Positions 54,246 to 64,000 of a DNA stretch of 64,000 bases are shown piece by piece (the first letter of the stretch is position 1; each line of letters starts with the position of its first letter). The DNA lies in the NCBI GenBank assembly GCA_930367215.1, contig OV884056.1, positions 283,260,067 through 283,324,066 of the forward strand. The letters are read 5' to 3'. This stretch comes from Pollenia angustigena. Lineage: Eukaryota > Arthropoda > Insecta > Diptera > Polleniidae. A program made the position numbers and the translations under genes. The notes under the pieces were generated by a model, which saw only the letters and a program-made list of their open reading frames with translations, was not told the DNA's origin and made no database searches.

Positions 54246-56216
54246 GATTTTGTTTAAATATATAGTAGAACATTTTTTTTTACAAAGGAAAGTACTTTTT
54301 TATGCACTGCTTAATGGTAATTTGCAGTAACATATGAATGTATAAACTTAATTTCGTATGCAAGGATAGTTTCGAAATAACCCAGCAAGCATAAAGTTTA
54401 ACTTATGTAGTAAACTGTATTTTTCCTATGTTATTTGCTGGCTTTTCTGGGTTATACCAAGCGTTTAAAAAACTTTCTGTTTCAACGAAGTTTTTATGAA
54501 AATTTGCTATTCACAAGTAATTTTACATAAATTTATAAGAAAATTTAAAAATTTTTCTTTAACTTGAAACATTTTATAAAACCTGTGTGTTTGCTGGGTA
54601 TGTAAGAATAAGTATTTTTGTCTGGAAGTGTATTAGTATGTGGACATGGCAATGTAAAGTGCTTAAATTAACTTGTAATACTGTTCAGTACTGTGTTCGG
54701 TGGGCCAAAAAATGTTTACTAAAAACATGAATTATTCTTTTTTAAAGAAGTTGGAAAATTAAATTTAAAAAAAAAGATTTAAAACAACTCAAATTTCATT
54801 TAATCAAAAAGTTTTTAAACAATTCTGATTGCAGTTTAAATTTTTCACTGTCTACACTTTTGTCTCCTAAGGGACAGTAAAGTGGCATTAATATATTTGT
54901 TAGTTCTGATCGGGGACTTTATCATTGAGAGTGATGTCTTTATTAACCAGTTCTCGCGAACGCCTATACATTTTCGCGCTATTCCGATCGCTTAAAAGTT
55001 TTATGGCTTACAGATGTAGTTTTGACGTCCAGTACTTGACCATCAATTGTTAGAGACTGGACTTTCAAGGGCCATCACGTCCGACTTAAAATTGGTGCAA
55101 TACTTTCAATTTTCGAAGATGTGGGGAACGGGTGCAAATGGGATCCCATTGACGATATATACTCAAGTTTCACGATATTTCAATTGACTAATTTATCGAT
55201 TTCGAACGAAGACTTCGTTCGCTTAACTTTAATGAAAGCAAAAACAAAATTTTATAATATGTTTTTGTTCCGACGCCACAGCCCTGCCTATAACGAACAA
55301 AATTTCGCTGTCCCGCAGAGTTCGTTATAACTGAAATCCACAGTACATCAAACGTTTAAAGTCTTTCTGCTGCTGTCTGATACTTGAGATTTCTTCTTAT
55401 GTTGCCAAGGAAAGGATTAGTGCGACAGTGAGTGAGAAGAGAAACAAGACAATGAAGAAGATAGTTTAAGAAAATAAAAAAATTATTCCAAATTATAAAC
55501 TTGTTAAAAAAGCCATCCTTCCAGGGGTTTATTGCTTGCTGGGTGCGCGTTTCACAGTGCTGTGTTCCATAGACAAAAATAAAAACAATATTATAATGTA
55601 GATACTAGGGTATTCATTTAATCGACCTTTTGCTTTAATCGGTTAATCGCTCGATTAATTAACCGAGGTTTTGGTTTAATCGGTTAATAATCGGTTAGTT
55701 TTGTTTTTGATCGGTTAACCGATTAATCAAGTTTTTTTTTATAAATTAAGTAATTTAAATGTATAAAAACGCATTAATTGTTTATTATTTTGAGTTTATT
55801 AGTTAAAAAAAAACAATAACATATAAAACATAACAATTCTTGAACTAAAACGAGTAAACGAAAAAAAAACAATTCATAAATATGTAATATGCATTTTTCA
55901 ATTAATACACAAGGTGTGCTATCAAGTCATATTGTTATAATATCCTAAATAACATTTTACAACTGTTTAAAATAAATTTTGTTGTGTTTCAAACAAAATA
56001 AAAATTTTAAGGCAGTGTTCATTGGTTCTTCATAACTGTACAGTATAAAACTAAATTATATACGGTAGCCTACAACAGTCATATCGTCGGCTCAATTTGC
56101 AAACCTGCTAACTCACTTTCAGCACATTTAACAGGAGAGACAAAAAACTTTTTATTTTTCCTATTTGCAGCTTCATAGAAAATTAAAAATACGGTTAGTT
56201 TAACAACCTTCAAGAC
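54246..56216. other. no gene; pogo-like end and AATCGGTTAA cluster
   Basis: 55280-55350 contains TATAACGAACAAAATTTCG and GAGTTCGTTATAACTG, then CCACAGTA, which looks like the subterminus and end of a pogo-type element (compare 30540-30590), without a visible partner. 55610-55735 has about eight AATCGGTTAA/TTAACCGATTAA motifs, like the hAT subterminus at 44640. No coding region. Confidence 0.5.
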
Positions 56217-57048
56217 TTAAGCCTAGTATTCTGTTCAAATTTGTGAAAAATGTTGAGCAACATTTATTATTTCACACGAAAATTTTGACATGTATCGATG
56301 TTACCTATCATGCGAGTTTGTACAATTTGCCGATTTTATTCCTGCAAAGTATGTAAACAAACCCCACATGTATTTTACTAAAAATAATTTTTTTTTAATA
56401 AAAAATTTAATCAAAAAGAAAGTAAATATGGATAAAAAACTGTTACCGGTTGTGTTATATTAATTTTTTATTTCTTTTTATTAAATAGTCAGTTCATCCT
56501 TTTTTTGATTTTGCTTAAAATTCCACGTGAAATAAGTGCAGCTTACTTTACCCCACGTCTCCATGCGCTTTCGATTAGAACATGACATGACCATAACGCC
56601 AGCAGAGCAACGGTATTAATTTGTTCATGTTCTTGTATGTGGCGAATACGTGTTGATGTTCATGTTCTGATTGACCACAATTTTTGTTGTTGTGCGTTTG
56701 GTTGTATACAGAAAATACATTGCATAGCCAACATCATGGCGCACATGGATGCTAAGACGAATGTTTAGGCAACGATGGCAGCACATGGACGAAACATGAA
56801 CATGAACAGTCTACACAAGTAGAATTCATGTGCGACATGCTGTTCATACCAAGTTGATGGATGGTGGAGACGGGTAGTTATTTCGCAGTTGTAAAAAAAT
56901 GTTGCCAGAAACATTTCGGAACTTTTTCACAAAATGAACAGAGTACAACTCTATCAACATTATTTCATAGATATTCCGCACAAGTTTTTTTCATATGCGT
57001 TTTGACAGCATTTCACTTGAAATGTTGAACAGAGTACCAGGCTTTAAA
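56217..57048. repeat. inverted-repeat element holding a second one
   Basis: Left TTAAGCCTAGTATTCTGTTC with AAATTTG and right (complement) TTAAAGCCTGGTACTCTGTT with CAACATTTCAAG are inverted. A partial internal copy of the right end (AAATGAACAGAGTACAACTC) lies at 56932-56952. It contains the element at 56549-56876. Confidence 0.78.
56549..56876. repeat. nested inverted-repeat element
   Basis: Left TACCCCACGTCTCCATG and right (complement) TACCCGTCTCCACCATCC are inverted. Inside, ATGTTCATGTTC/GAACATGAACA-type motifs face each other (56625-56665 and 56795-56815). No ORF. Confidence 0.65.
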
Positions 57049-57486
57049 TAGAAAAAAAAACCACATGCTGGTCGACGAGGCGTACCTTTCTCTACTACAC
57101 GGCATCAAAATTTAATTTACATAAAAAGTGGATTTAGCCGGTTTGCATATTAAGCCGACAATATATATTTCTTGTAATTATTTTAAGACATAAGACTTTA
57201 TGACTTTTTTGTGAATCCCCCAAATATTTATTTATAAAAAAATGAAATGAAATAGTTAAAGAAGATCTTATAAAATAATCTTTTAGAAAAATTATTTATT
57301 TTAAATGTTTAGGATTAAAGCTCTTCTTTTCTTTAGTTTTCCCAAAACTTGACTTGGAAAAAATTTTTTCACTTATCGTAGATCTTATTTCTCAGTCCTT
57401 TTCCAGGATTTCTCTAAACATATAAAATACTCCATTATGCCATTAGAGTTTTTAAATGAACGAAATGTATTGAATTTGAAATAATA

Positions 57487-57600
57487 GCATTCGATATCGA
57501 GTAACTCGACATAACATTTATCGAGTTTTCATGTGATACGTCAGTGTCTATCGTATGCAAAAAAATTCGATAGTTTATTCGATACGATAGTATCGAATGC
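57487..57600. repeat. 114-bp fold-back MITE
   Basis: GCATTCGATATCGAGTAACT and (complement) GCATTCGATACTATCGTATC are inverted. Inner TATCGAG/CGATAG motifs extend the pairing. Confidence 0.75.
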
Positions 57601-57619
57601 GGTGATTAGACGCCAGGTC

Positions 57620-58000
57620 TCAATTTTGGAGATAATTTGATGAAATTTGGGTCATAGGTTCTTATTGGCACAAGGACCAAGCCTATTGAAAATGGGCCGA
57701 ATCGTTGGACCACGAGGAAAGATGGGGGGAAATTTCTTCCTCTCAGAAACTATCAAACCGATTTTAATGAAATTTAAACCATAGATAGATCCATATCTAT
57801 ATGGACACTTTCTTTCAAAAATATTACCACAAGGGGAGGTAGGGGGCAATTTCTGCCTCTCACAAACTTTCAAACAAATTTTAATTAAATTTATAAACAT
57901 AGATAAATCCATATATAAAAGGACACATAACCATGATGTGTTTTTAAATACTGTGGTGTTGGGTATCATATGGTCGGGCTTGACCGACTATACTTTCTTA
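57620..58000. repeat. dispersed repeat with 116-bp duplication
   Basis: CTTCCTCTCAGAAACTATCA (57737) and CTGCCTCTCACAAACTTTCA (57853) start two units about 116 bp apart; both go on to CCATAGATAGATCCATAT / ACATAGATAAATCCATAT and GGACAC. It ends GTGTTGGGTATCATATGGTC, GGGCTTGACCGACTATA, a tail I associate with fly dispersed repeats. Confidence 0.7.
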
Positions 58001-58129
58001 CTTTTTTTTATTGGTTTGATAAATGATTATTTATGTACTGTTTTCAAATAACTAAAAGAAAAAAAAAAATTACCACAACTTAAAAAAAAATATTTTTAAA
58101 ACTGGCTATTTTCGTGATTTTTACTAAAA

Positions 58130-58640
58130 TTCTGATTCAAGAATTTCTAAGATGTTTTAATCTCAATTCGTTCTTGAAATAATCCGAGAGTGAGATGATT
58201 CTAACTTAAACACTTACCCCACAGAACCAGAGAGAATATTATCATTTTACTTACCCGTTACACATGTTTATTTCACTTTTGCTGTTATCCGCCCTTTGTT
58301 TACAGAAAATGTCGCAATTGAAAGACACCAGCGGCGCAAGCCCGCTGTGGTTTTCGTAGTTATTCTACTTTGAAAATTTTATGTGTTTAACTAAATAATT
58401 TTAACAAATAGAATATGGGAATTATTGTTTCTTATCTACTCTTTAAATATGAAATAATCTAAATTTGTTTTCTTGCAGTGTTGTTGTTTTTTCTATACAA
58501 CAACTTTTCGAAAGTTATCCCATTTTGGTTTGTTTTAAGTATTTTTAAGTGTTATTCGCACTTTAAGTTTTGAGTATGACTCGTACTAAAGTAAGTAGAA
58601 AAAAACTAAATTTAGAACGAGTTTTTTTCTTTCTGAGTAG
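58130..58640. repeat. relative of the CACAGAAA elements
   Basis: The core 58355-58440 matches 17800-17890, and the right part 58505-58640 matches 41565-41703 (CGAAAGTTATCCCATTTTGG, ACTCGTACTAAAGTAAGTAG, TTTTTTTCTTTCTGAGTA). It therefore bridges two elements that share little with each other. The left end is not clear. Confidence 0.72.
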
Positions 58641-59008
58641 GAATATATGGAAATATAAATCCAAATAATTATGGTTTTATTAGAAACAACACAAGATAAA
58701 GATAAATGAAATGTACAAGTCGAGTTCTACAAAAAAAAATTGGCGACAGCCATAGAGTTTATCCCTAATAGTTTTGGAAATATCTGACTATGAAAATAAA
58801 AACTTGGTATTTTTGACCTACTATTGCTATTTTGACATACGTCCTTCAAATAGAAGACTCATCATTATTATGTTTTTTTTAATGTTTTTTTTTTGGTAAA
58901 TTATCAGCAAATCGATTAATATTCTACAGAAAGAATTATGAAAAAATCTTTTGTTATTAAAACTTATTAAAACATTTTAAGCATTTAAAGTTTAAGTGCT
59001 GAAAAAAG
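58641..59008. other. no gene recognised
   Basis: AT-rich; nothing supported. Confidence 0.5.
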
Positions 59009-59189
59009 TCCGAATTACAACTAACGCGTTCTGAATTACAATTTACTAATCTGAATTACAATTGATGCTTTCTGAATATCAATTGACTTATCTGAATAAC
59101 AATTGCCGTTTTACGAATTTATATTCACTAATCTAAATTACAACTGACGTTTTCTGAACTTCAATTGACGCTTTCTGAATTACAAATGG
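59009..59189. repeat. minisatellite, ~20-bp unit, nine imperfect copies
   Basis: The unit is close to TCTGAATTACAATTGACNNN. Successive starts such as 59009, 59029, 59050 and 59070 keep a 20-21 bp spacing, with one to four changes per unit. It abuts the 3' side of the LINE at 59230, so it may be that LINE's tail or a separate array. Confidence 0.85.
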
Positions 59190-59229
59190 AAAAGTTGTAA
59201 CTAGGTAGGTGGGTAGTTAGATAGAAAGG

Positions 59230-60330
59230 CTGGTGTGAATTCTCCTTCACACCTTCACCCAGAGACCAATATGGTCCATTGCGACGCCTTATTTGGAGAT
59301 AGATGTGTTAAGATGGAAAGAAGGTGAAATAAAGAGCGAGAGATTAAGATAGATTTAAAAGATAGACAGGAAAATAGAGTTTCGGACCAAACCCGAGAGA
59401 AATCCTACTCAGCCCAACGTGCGGCCAGCACGCAGCCTCCTCTCGCGCAGCCATCCCCATTACGAATCCAAGACATCCCCTAATTCGCCCAGGAATGTAC
59501 TGCCCACTCACAGTCACCCGTGATAATTCCTCTCATGGTCCTAACGCAGACCCTACTCCTGCCCAGCAGCGACTCCGAATCTGACTTCCTAAACACCGGC
59601 CATAGCGTCCGTGATACCCGGAAGTCCGTTCGGTTCCCCCAGGCTCGATTGGTCGCGACCAGAATTCATTCCCTGATCCTTCCAAAATAGAAGCCTATAG
59701 GCCTAACCGCCACCATACAGTTCGGATCCTCCATCTCTGAGCCCTGTATCGCTAACTTATCAGCCACCTCATTGCCGCTTATGTCACAGTGACTCGGCAC
59801 CCAGCACAACCTCAACACATATCCTCCTTAGGCCGGCCATTCACGTACAGTTTAAACTGTTAGTTTCAACTTTTCAGTTTAAACTGACAGACTTAACTGT
59901 TAACTGAAATGTACACACACGTGCAGTACAATTCTTCAGTTTTTAACATGGATTCGAACGAGCAGGAAGGTTTGGCCATATACGCACTCTCGCTCGACAC
60001 AAATTGAACTGAGAACTGTGCAGTCGAACCCTTACACACGTCCACTTCAGTTGAAACTGTCAGTTAAAAATATAAAAATATAAAAATTTTATATTTCTGA
60101 GTTAAACTGAACCGTTGAGTTGAACTGTCAGTTATTACCCACTCTCGCCGGCCTAAGACTACCTCTAGAGCCCTCCTACAATCATCAACCAGCTTGGAGT
60201 TCACATAACAGCCCCTTACGATCATAAGAGCCGCCTGGCTGTCCACATATATAGTGACATCCGAGCCCCTATCAATGTTGTCCCTCATCAGTTCCACGCC
60301 CTCAAGTCCCAAAATTATAATAATGATAAA
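59230..60330 (-). pseudogene. LINE RNase H domain and C-terminus, split by a MITE
   Basis: Minus strand, from 60330: GLEGVELMRDNIDRGSDVTI then YVDSQAALMIVRGCYVNSKL (RNase H with the D-S-AA core), DDCRRALEVVLG up to 60157. After the insertion it resumes at 59828: VLRLCWVPSHCDISGNEVAD, KLAIQGSEM, with WVPGH--I-GNE-AD being the distal RNase H motif. Then PIGFYFGRIRE, FRVSRTLWPVFRKSDSESLL and GIITGDCEWAVHSW. This order is that of I/LOA-type LINEs that carry RNase H after the RT. RT and endonuclease are absent. 59395-59830 is clearly GC-richer than all neighbours. Confidence 0.88.
59829..60155. repeat. MITE inserted in the RNase H domain
   Basis: Left TTAGGCCGGCCATTCACGTA and right (complement) TTAGGCCGGCGAGAGTGGGT are inverted. 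Subterminal ACAGTTTAAACTGTTAGTTT and AACTGACAGTTCAACTC-type repeats fill both halves. RNase H coding text is continuous on either side, which fixes the boundaries to a few bases. Confidence 0.88.
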
Positions 60331-60967
60331 ATCATCTTTCATTTGCATAAGCACATGTTTATTTTTTGAACACACCTAATACACTGGTAGCTGTTTGTTC
60401 ACGCGATTGTGTTTCAAAAATTTTCGTTTAGTTTGCAAAAAACAAATTGGGAAGTTTTGTGTAACAGTGTATGTGTGCGTTTGTGTATGTGCGAGTGTAT
60501 GTTTACACTTATTGAAATGAAAATAAGGTCATAACATGCAAAAGTATGTTAATTGTTAAACTTTTGTAGAAAAATTCGTTGTAGAAAACGAACAATTAAA
60601 TTCAAATGAAAGAAAAAGTTAAAAAATCAATGTTAATTTTAGGCATAATACTCGTATCTAACATCTATAGACAATAATAAATGATAATTATATATTTTTG
60701 CTTATTTGTAGTTTAAATAAAAATAAATATTGGTTTAGTTTATCAATACACGTTTCTTAATGTTAATTGATAGCACGCAAGTGAAGGGGGTTAAAAAAAT
60801 ATGTAGAAGTTCTCATTTAGCAATTCTGCTTTGTTGGACTTTATAGTTGACTTGCAGTGTAGTTAAAAGCTTTTTCGATCACATTGTTTCCGTAAATTAA
60901 CGATAATCTTAAATTATCAAACTCCAAAATTCCGAAGTTTATTGATAACATTGCGGAACAATCATTT
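60331..60967. other. no gene; short TG tract
   Basis: 60465-60505 is a degenerate TGTGTATG tract. Nothing else supported. Confidence 0.5.
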
Positions 60968-61542
60968 TGCGGGCTGGAACTTTTAAGGTCGCTGATTTCA
61001 AATCAAATCTCCATTTTTCTGTATCTGCTTTACTTTCCGAGATATACCGTTCTGTCCAAAATTAAGGCACTTTCACTACATACATTGGAATAACTTGAAA
61101 ACTGTTCACCATATTAAGTTAAAAAAAAATACAAATCTCGGCAACAATATTATCTTGAAGCCTTGCTTACATTGTTTTTAAATTTGCCCAGTAGTTTCAG
61201 AGATATCGTTGAAGTTTTTTGTTCTTTAAAAATTAATAAAAAATAAAAACGCGATAAGAATCACAGCTTTAGCCTAAAAACATTTCGTTAAAGATATTTC
61301 GAATGAAATGAGCTTTATTTCATTATGATCGCTGCTCAATTTTTGATTTTGTTTACAATTTCGGATTTTTTTTCTTAACTGAATATGGTGAGCCGTCTTC
61401 AAGTTATTCCAATATATGTAGTGAAAGTGCCTTAATTTTGGACATAACGGTATATCTCGAAAAGTCGACCTAATAGAGAAAAATGGAGATTTGATCTGAA
61501 ATCAGCGACCTCAAATAAGTAAAAACTTGTTACAGGCCGCAC
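60968..61542. repeat. fold-back element with ~140-bp arms
   Basis: The left arm (60968-61140) and right arm (61373-61542) are complementary, with blocks GGTCGCTGATTTCA, ATCAAATCTCCATTTTTCT, GAGATATACCGTT, GTCCAAAATTAAGGCACTTT, CACTACATA and GGAATAACTTGAA in the same order. By eye about 85-90 percent identical. The 230-bp centre has no ORF. Confidence 0.92.
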
Positions 61543-62305
61543 AAAAAAAGTTCAATTTGATTCTCTTGTGCTTTTAACTGATTTTTTAAATTTAAAACGT
61601 ACAAGGTTTGCTTTTCATTTTGTTCGAAAAACTTTTCTTCAATTTTGTTGTGCTTTAATTTGATTTACTTAATTCTTCTTTATTTGCAAAAGCTTCATTA
61701 AAAAGCTTTCAAAACAACCAAATATATAAAAATTAAAATATAGATGAGTTATGCTTAATTATGTGATGACAGGAAACGGATTATTCCTTCATACACACGC
61801 AAAAATTAGACTGAGCTTTAGAAAAAACAAGTAAAAGTGCTATCTCAGCTGTGCCGAATCTTTAATATCTCTCGTCAAGGTAATAAACCGTCTAAGACCA
61901 CTTACCTACTAACACACATTATCAAGCAGAATCAACAACAACAAATTAAATACAAAATATATTAAAATAAATGAAAAAACCAAAGTTTGGCTTAGAAGCG
62001 TGGCTTGAAAGTTAAAAAACCGTTAAAAGTATTGCGTAGTATTGAGTTACTAAATAAAACGTTTTAAGTATTGTGTAATAAAAAGTAGTAGAATCTGCCA
62101 GCACTAGTCGGTACAGTCCAGCTCCATTGTATCCCCCTCTGTTCCACAGTTGCTTCCTCAAGTATTATAACTAGTGCCTTCACAAAGAGTTATGGTCACA
62201 GCAAGCATTCTTGCTTGTAGCCTTTGCGAAGATGTTGAAATTTTTCCATAAGAAAATGAACATGTTTCTATCTCATTGTATTTCATTCTATAACTTCCGT
62301 TAATT
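61543..62305. other. no gene; fragment of the GTGCTATATTCGGC repeat
   Basis: 61826-61875 reads AACAAGTAAAAGTGCTATCT and GCTGTGCCGAATCTTTAATA, a short leader fragment of the family at 50760. The rest shows nothing recognisable. Confidence 0.55.
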
Positions 62306-62801
62306 TAATAGCCTTTTTACACTGATCAACATCTTCCATCAATTTGCCACCATCTTTCCATAAGAAATACAAACGGCTAAAAATCAACATCTTTACAAGA
62401 TGTATCTATTTCATTTATTCCATTCTATATCATATGGTTATTTTAGTGTCATCACTAGAAAAGTGGCAATAAGTTCTACTATTATTGTGGCATCACTGAC
62501 AAAAAGAAGTTTGTTCTGTAAGCAGCGTTACCATTTGTCAAGTTTTATCTTTAATTGCAATGTTTTTTTTTTAATTATTTTTTATATTTTTAAACAAATT
62601 GAACTTCAAATACATTTTTGAGTTTTCTTTTTAATTTTGGCACTTTTGTGAGAAAAAACATTTTTAATTAAAAATTTTTTTTTTTCAAAAATCGTGACAT
62701 TTTTGTTTGATGGTAGATGTGAGCAATGTAAATGAGTGTTTCCTATTTCCACATCGTTGATGGTAGGAGTTAGATGTTGATCAGTGTAAAAAGCCTATTA
62801 G
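62306..62801. repeat. inverted-repeat element, probably inserted in its own family
   Basis: Left TAATAGCCTTTTTACACTGA with TCAACATCT and right (complement) TAATAGGCTTTTTACACTGA with TCAACATCT are inverted over 29 bases. The internal stretch 62447-62640 (AGTGTCATCACTAGAAAAGT, GTGGCATCACTGACAAAA) repeats just after the element at 62801-63000, and 62270-62300 resembles 62410-62445. Confidence 0.8.
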
Positions 62802-63330
62802 TGTCATTACTAGAAAAGTGGCAAAACATTCTGTTATTGTTGTGGCATCACTGACAAAATGGCATTTATTTTGAAAGCGCGTTACCATTTTTGCCTTATT
62901 TCGAAGTCTTTTTTTTGTTAAATTTTTTTATATTAAAAAATAAACAAAATGAATTCTAAATACATTTTGGTGTTTTCTTTTAAAGTTTTGGCACTTTTAT
63001 AAAAATAAAAATTAAATTTGATGAACTTTTTAGTCTAATTAAAATAATAATATTTGGATTTAAAACCTTAAACAGTTCAACAAAATAACCGCAATACTTA
63101 TTATTGTTAAAAAGCCAAGGTGCGAGCTTTATGTTTACATTTGTCCTTCAAGTTGTGCTAAAAAGGTCAACACGAAAAAAAGACAAAAACATGAAAAACA
63201 GAAAAACGTACTTTGGAGACTTCAAGAAGGATTCTTGACAACAATAGAAATAAGGAAGAACAAGTAAATCAATTAAAGTAGATAATCATTCAAAAGCAAT
63301 GGTTAAATATAATTTGGTTTAAAGATTGGA
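62802..63330. repeat. direct repeat of the preceding element's interior
   Basis: AGTGTCATTACTAGAAAAGT, GTGGCATCACTGACAAAATG and CGCGTTACCATTTTTGCC match 62447-62540 in order and spacing. The similarity weakens after about 63000. Confidence 0.75.
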
Positions 63331-63339
63331 TTGTAGTTT

Positions 63340-63475
63340 AACTATTGAGTGCCAGCAGTCGTCAATGGCGGTGAGTGTTAAACGGCAAACCCCTCTGGGC
63401 AGATTGAGTGCTTGCTATCGAAACATTTAAGGGTGACCTGTCCGCGAAAACCTGGGTTCGGTTCCCAGCTCACTC
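63340..63475 (+). repeat. tRNA-like fragment with a perfect T-arm
   Basis: CTGGGTTCGGTTCCCAG (63451-63467 region) forms a perfect 5-bp stem with a 7-base TTCGGTT loop, as in a tRNA T-arm and B box. The upstream TTGAGTG and downstream CACTCAA could pair as an acceptor, but two extra bases (CT) lie between the T-stem and that strand, and no D-arm or anticodon arm is convincing. Most likely a tRNA-derived repeat or pseudogene. Confidence 0.4.
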
Positions 63476-64000
63476 AAAAATTAAAAAATTCTCAATAAAT
63501 TTAATTAATTTCATGTTGTAAAATCACTTTCGTCATAAAAATAATTTATTTAAAATTAAATTTGATAAACTTTAGCCTTATCAAAATTTTGTTAAAAAAA
63601 AGTATTTAAAAAAGCTGTTTTTTTAGAAATTGTGACATTCTTTATTGATCGATGACAGACGAGAATATTTTTTTAATCGCTCAATTTTTGTTCTTTCCGT
63701 AGCACAAGGGATCATTTCATCTGGCAGAAAATGTATGTTTGTATTAGTGTTTTTAACCCCTGCAAATAATAGGACCAGTCCAAACACGCGTGTAAAGAGT
63801 AGTCCACAAGGGACCAGGACTAGTCCAAAAGTAACCCAAACGTATGGAAAAACATGGTCTATTTAACATTGCGATGTCCTAGGAGAGGACCATATAACCC
63901 ACCTTTGGACCAGAGAACTGCAAAATCACAATTTTTCTTGATTTATTCATACGCTAAAATTTACATTCACTCTTTGCTTGCAAAACAAAGTTCAACGTTG
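63476..64000. other. no gene recognised
   Basis: AT-rich up to 63640, then mixed sequence. The frame at 63645-63866 has no motif. 63570-63660 weakly resembles 62640-62710 (GTGACATTNTTTATTGATNGATG), perhaps the far end of the outer element of 62306-63000. Confidence 0.45.

Noticed and set aside
57652..57969. 105-codon minus ORF
   Set aside because: Its coding look comes from a 116-bp duplicated repeat unit, not from a protein family.
1..64000. CRISPR arrays, operons, plasmid or phage functions
   Set aside because: No spaced identical repeats of the right kind and no prokaryotic gene organisation; the sequence is animal nuclear DNA.
1..64000. LTR retrotransposon or endogenous virus
   Set aside because: I found no direct terminal repeats with TG...CA ends, no primer site and no gag, protease, integrase or envelope-type motifs.

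Overview
Organism and character. The window is AT-rich eukaryotic nuclear DNA with no bacterial-style gene packing, operons or ribosome sites. The transposon families (Jockey and I/LOA-type LINEs, a Penelope-like element, hAT, mariner, pogo/Tigger, a Harbinger-like element) and the recurring motif AAGTAAGAGTGCTATATTCGGC fit a higher (schizophoran) fly. I cannot name the species. It looks like a heterochromatic, intergenic or very large intronic region. I found no confident host gene. The one host-like candidate is a short membrane-anchor ORF at 54055-54245 (minus). Layout, left half. 1-4.6 kb is old repeat fragments, including a mariner deletion copy at 1403-1800. 4626-10328 is a stack: a short hAT-type element carries a 4664-bp hAT transposon (4848-9511) with a perfect 8-bp duplication; the hAT carries a pogo-type element (8127-9116), which carries a small CATGGGGTC element (8808-8957). 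12568-14486 is a second copy of the outer element without the hAT, so it shows the empty site, but with a Tigger-like element in it. 15150-20860 is one Penelope-like retroelement (RT plus GIY-YIG endonuclease) cut apart by a hairpin, a 479-bp element, a 2.36-kb Harbinger-like element (itself carrying another element) and a GC-richer repeat. 20870-23150 is a 5'-truncated LINE on the minus strand, then a mariner deletion copy with TA duplication (23263-23809). Layout, middle. 25-35 kb is short inverted-repeat elements, several nested, and pogo C-terminal debris. 35887-38024 is the least familiar piece: a 2.14-kb element with CACACTGGGGATTT ends, a 5-bp CGACG duplication and a broken protein I recognise only as a recurrent arthropod transposon-like type. 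40.0-40.2 kb is a hAT dimerisation-domain relic interrupted by a 751-bp hAT-type element with a 7/8 duplication. 41923-44771 is a decayed hAT relic holding a fold-back element with a tRNA-like SINE, and a mariner copy with its own insertion. Layout, right half. 46.2-48.6 kb is a Jockey-clade LINE (minus) interrupted by an element that contains a second SINE copy. 49786-50297 and 52779-53321 are two hAT-type elements with perfect 8-bp duplications, related to an interrupted copy at 25558-27352. 50760-52075 is a repeat built on about 147-bp internal units. 59.2-60.3 kb is a GC-rich LINE RNase H domain split by an inverted-repeat element. 60968-61542 is a fold-back element with about 140-bp arms. 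62.3-63.0 kb looks like one element inserted into a copy of its own family. How it fits together. Nothing here is an operating pathway. The information lies in the nesting order, target duplications and paralogous empty sites, which give a relative chronology of insertions. Boundaries without an exact duplication are approximate, and all family names are by eye, without a database search.
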